Assembly (NCBI GenBank): GCA_029210015.1
Contig: JARGOE010000007.1
Span: forward strand, 1 to 45,927
Length of the DNA stretch: 45,927 nt
Direction: 5' to 3'
Origin: Vicingaceae bacterium
GTDB lineage: Bacteria > Bacteroidota > Bacteroidia > Flavobacteriales_E > Vicingaceae
Within the stretch, counting starts at the first letter, position 1. Each line of letters begins with the position of its first letter. The notes below the pieces were generated by a model that was not told the origin of the DNA, ran no database searches, and saw only the letters and a list, made by a program, of their open reading frames with translations. Below are positions 44,527 to 45,927 of the stretch, in pieces. The position numbers were made by a program, and so were the translations under genes.

Positions 44527-44534
44527 TATCTTTG
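44527..44534 (+). promoter_or_regulatory. -7 promoter box for ftsY
   Basis: TATCTTTG matches TAnnTTTG and directly precedes a terminator hairpin. No -33 TTTG lies at the usual distance. Confidence 0.45.
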
Positions 44535-44535
44535 T

Positions 44536-44563
44536 CCCTCGCCTCAAAGCGGGGGATTTTTTT
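44536..44563 (+). terminator. Intrinsic terminator after rpmG/DUF4295, adjoining the ftsY promoter box
   Basis: CCCTCGC and GCGGGGG form a 7-bp stem (one T-G pair) with a 6-nt loop, followed by A and eight T. The 5' arm begins two bases after the -7 box. Confidence 0.8.
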
Positions 44564-44574
44564 TACCATAAAAT

Positions 44575-45528
44575 ATGGCATTTTTTAATATATTTTCTAA
44601 AGAGAAAAAAGAGGTTTTAGATAAAGGTCTAGATAAAACCAAACAAAGTTTTTTTTCAAAATTAACCAGGGCTGTAGGTGGGAAGTCTACTGTAGATGCT
44701 GAGGTTTTAGATAACTTAGAAGAAATTTTAGTTACATCTGATGTTGGTGTAGATACGACTCTTAGAATAATTGAAAAAATTGAGGAGCGTGTTGCTAAAA
44801 ATAAATATTTAGGAACATCAGAATTAAATCAAGTTCTTCGAGAAGAGATAGCCTCTTTACTAGAGGAGAATAATACAGGAGATTATAAAGAAATTGAAAT
44901 TCCGCAGCAAGAAGATCCTTATGTGATTATGGTTGTTGGAGTTAATGGAGTTGGTAAAACAACGACTATTGGTAAGTTAGCTCATCAATTAAAGAAAAGT
45001 GGAAAATCAGTTATTTTAGGAGCTTCTGATACTTTTAGAGCCGCTGCTGTTGATCAATTGAAAATATGGGCTTCACGTGTTGATGTTCCAATTGTTGAGC
45101 AAGGAATGGATGCAGACCCGGCTTCAGTTGCTTTTGACACATTGCAATCTGCTAAAGCAAGAAATGCAGATGTAGTTATTATTGATACTGCTGGGCGATT
45201 ACACAATAAAGTGAACTTAATGAATGAGCTTTCTAAGATTAAGCGTGTAATGCAGAAAGTAGTGCCTGATGCACCTCACGAAATATTATTGGTTTTAGAT
45301 GGTTCTACAGGGCAGAATGCTTACGAACAAGCCAAGCAATTTTCTTTAGCCACAGAAATAAATGCCTTGGCAATTACCAAATTAGATGGAACTGCTAAAG
45401 GTGGTGTTGTAATTGGGATTTCTGATCAATTTAAAATTCCAGTTAAATATATTGGCGTTGGAGAAGGAATAGAAGATTTGCAAGTATTTAATAAGTACGA
45501 GTTCGTTGATTCGTTATTCAAGGAATAA
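44575..45528 (+). CDS. ftsY: Signal recognition particle receptor FtsY
   Basis: The 317-residue GTPase docks SRP-bound ribosomes at the membrane. The NG domain is complete: the four-helix N domain (about 15-95), P-loop VVGVNGVGKTTTIGKLAHQL, DTFRAAAVDQLKIWA, DTAGRLHNK and AITKLDGTAKGG. The long acidic A domain of E. coli FtsY is absent, as in many Bacteroidota. Its promoter box is fused with the terminator of the preceding ribosomal protein operon. Confidence 0.97.
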   Translation: MAFFNIFSKEKKEVLDKGLDKTKQSFFSKLTRAVGGKSTVDAEVLDNLEEILVTSDVGVDTTLRIIEKIEERVAKNKYLGTSELNQVLREEIASLLEENNTGDYKEIEIPQQEDPYVIMVVGVNGVGKTTTIGKLAHQLKKSGKSVILGASDTFRAAAVDQLKIWASRVDVPIVEQGMDADPASVAFDTLQSAKARNADVVIIDTAGRLHNKVNLMNELSKIKRVMQKVVPDAPHEILLVLDGSTGQNAYEQAKQFSLATEINALAITKLDGTAKGGVVIGISDQFKIPVKYIGVGEGIEDLQVFNKYEFVDSLFKE

Positions 45529-45567
45529 CGCTTGGCATATAAAATATACAAAACTTAAAATAATATT

Positions 45568-45927
45568 ATGAGAATTCTTATTTCACTATTTGTGCTAGTA
45601 TTTTCAGTGTCTGTTTTTGCACAAAAAACAGTAAGCTTTAAAGCTAAAGATGGTTTAGAAATTACTGCCGATTTATATCTTACGAAAGATGACAAGGCGC
45701 CAATTATTATTCTATTTCATCAAGCAGGTTGGAGTAGAGGAGAATACAAAGAAATAGCTCCAAAATTGAATAAACTTGGGTTTAATTGTATGGCTGTAGA
45801 TCAGCGTTCGGGTGGAGATGTGAACGAGATAGATAATGAAACATTTAAACGTGCTGAAAAAAAAGGTTTACCAACTACCTATGTTGATGCTATACCAGAT
45901 TTGAATGCTGCAATTGATTATGTGAAG
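45568..45927 (+). CDS. Secreted alpha/beta-hydrolase (dienelactone-hydrolase-like), truncated by window end
   Basis: The first 120 codons are in the window and the frame is still open at the right edge. A signal peptide (1-19, ending SVFAQ) is followed by VSFKAKDGLEITADLYL, then PIIILFHQAGWSRGEYKEIA, which supplies the oxyanion HQAG segment of alpha/beta-hydrolases. NCMAVDQRSGGDVN follows. The nucleophile and catalytic triad would lie beyond the edge. The substrate is unknown. Confidence 0.8.
   Translation, partial: MRILISLFVLVFSVSVFAQKTVSFKAKDGLEITADLYLTKDDKAPIIILFHQAGWSRGEYKEIAPKLNKLGFNCMAVDQRSGGDVNEIDNETFKRAEKKGLPTTYVDAIPDLNAAIDYVK

Overview
The window looks like a chromosomal segment from a member of the Bacteroidota, most likely order Flavobacteriales. 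It is AT-rich. It encodes type IX secretion and gliding components (GldJ, PorU, PorV, a PorP/SprF protein and a cargo with a C-terminal sorting domain). It has DUF3467 behind rpoC and DUF4295 behind rpmG. Most upstream regions carry the Bacteroidota promoter signature (-33 TTTG/TTG, about 19 nt, -7 TAnnTTTG) and almost no Shine-Dalgarno sequences. I see no insertion sequence, prophage, CRISPR array or obvious transferred island. The organism cannot be named more precisely from sequence alone.

Layout. 1-2138: a possible reading frame cut by the left edge, a secreted coiled-coil protein and smpB. 2159-6003: a metal-homeostasis locus, with a ZIP transporter and a DtxR/MntR-type regulator divergent from a TonB-dependent receptor, and a palindromic candidate operator between them. 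6007-9784: a YceI-like lipoprotein, then radC, a polysaccharide-deacetylase-like gene, upp and a small membrane protein in tight array. 9893-11347: a T9SS-exported repeat protein. 11402-25448 (minus strand): the core gene-expression block, transcribed hpf, then tRNA-Thr(UGU)-Tyr-Gly-Thr(GGU)-tuf, tRNA-Trp-secE-nusG-rplK-rplA-rplJ-rplL, then rpoB-rpoC-DUF3467. 25470-26632: xerC and rpsU, feeding into hpf. 26700-31097: an AGCS symporter, a helix-hairpin-helix protein, apt and an acyl-CoA dehydrogenase in one likely operon. 31143-33421: anmK divergent from a second acyl-CoA dehydrogenase. 33473-42590: murF and the T9SS/gliding cluster (gldJ, sprF-like, porU, porV). 42594-45528: ispF, murB, rpmG, DUF4295 and ftsY. 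45568-end: a truncated secreted alpha/beta-hydrolase.

How the genes work together. The central block builds the translation and transcription machinery (EF-Tu, tRNAs, L11/L1/L10/L7-L12, RNA polymerase, NusG, SecE). rpsU (bS21), hpf, smpB, rpmG and bL38 (DUF4295) add ribosome control, rescue and structure. SecE and FtsY serve protein export to the periplasm; PorU/PorV/GldJ/SprF then move sorting-domain cargo, such as the protein at 9893, across the outer membrane. murB, murF and anmK serve wall synthesis and recycling.

The most interesting material is regulatory. Two -7 boxes sit directly against the 5' arm of an intrinsic terminator (tRNA-tuf and ftsY). One terminator's T-run directly abuts the xerC start codon. 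hpf has a perfect AGGAGG, rare in this phylum, in an operon headed by rpsU. A long structured RNA lies between rplL and rpoB. Three translation-gene promoters share an ATTTGCAGnCC core. I did not find an obviously new multi-gene defence or metabolic system.
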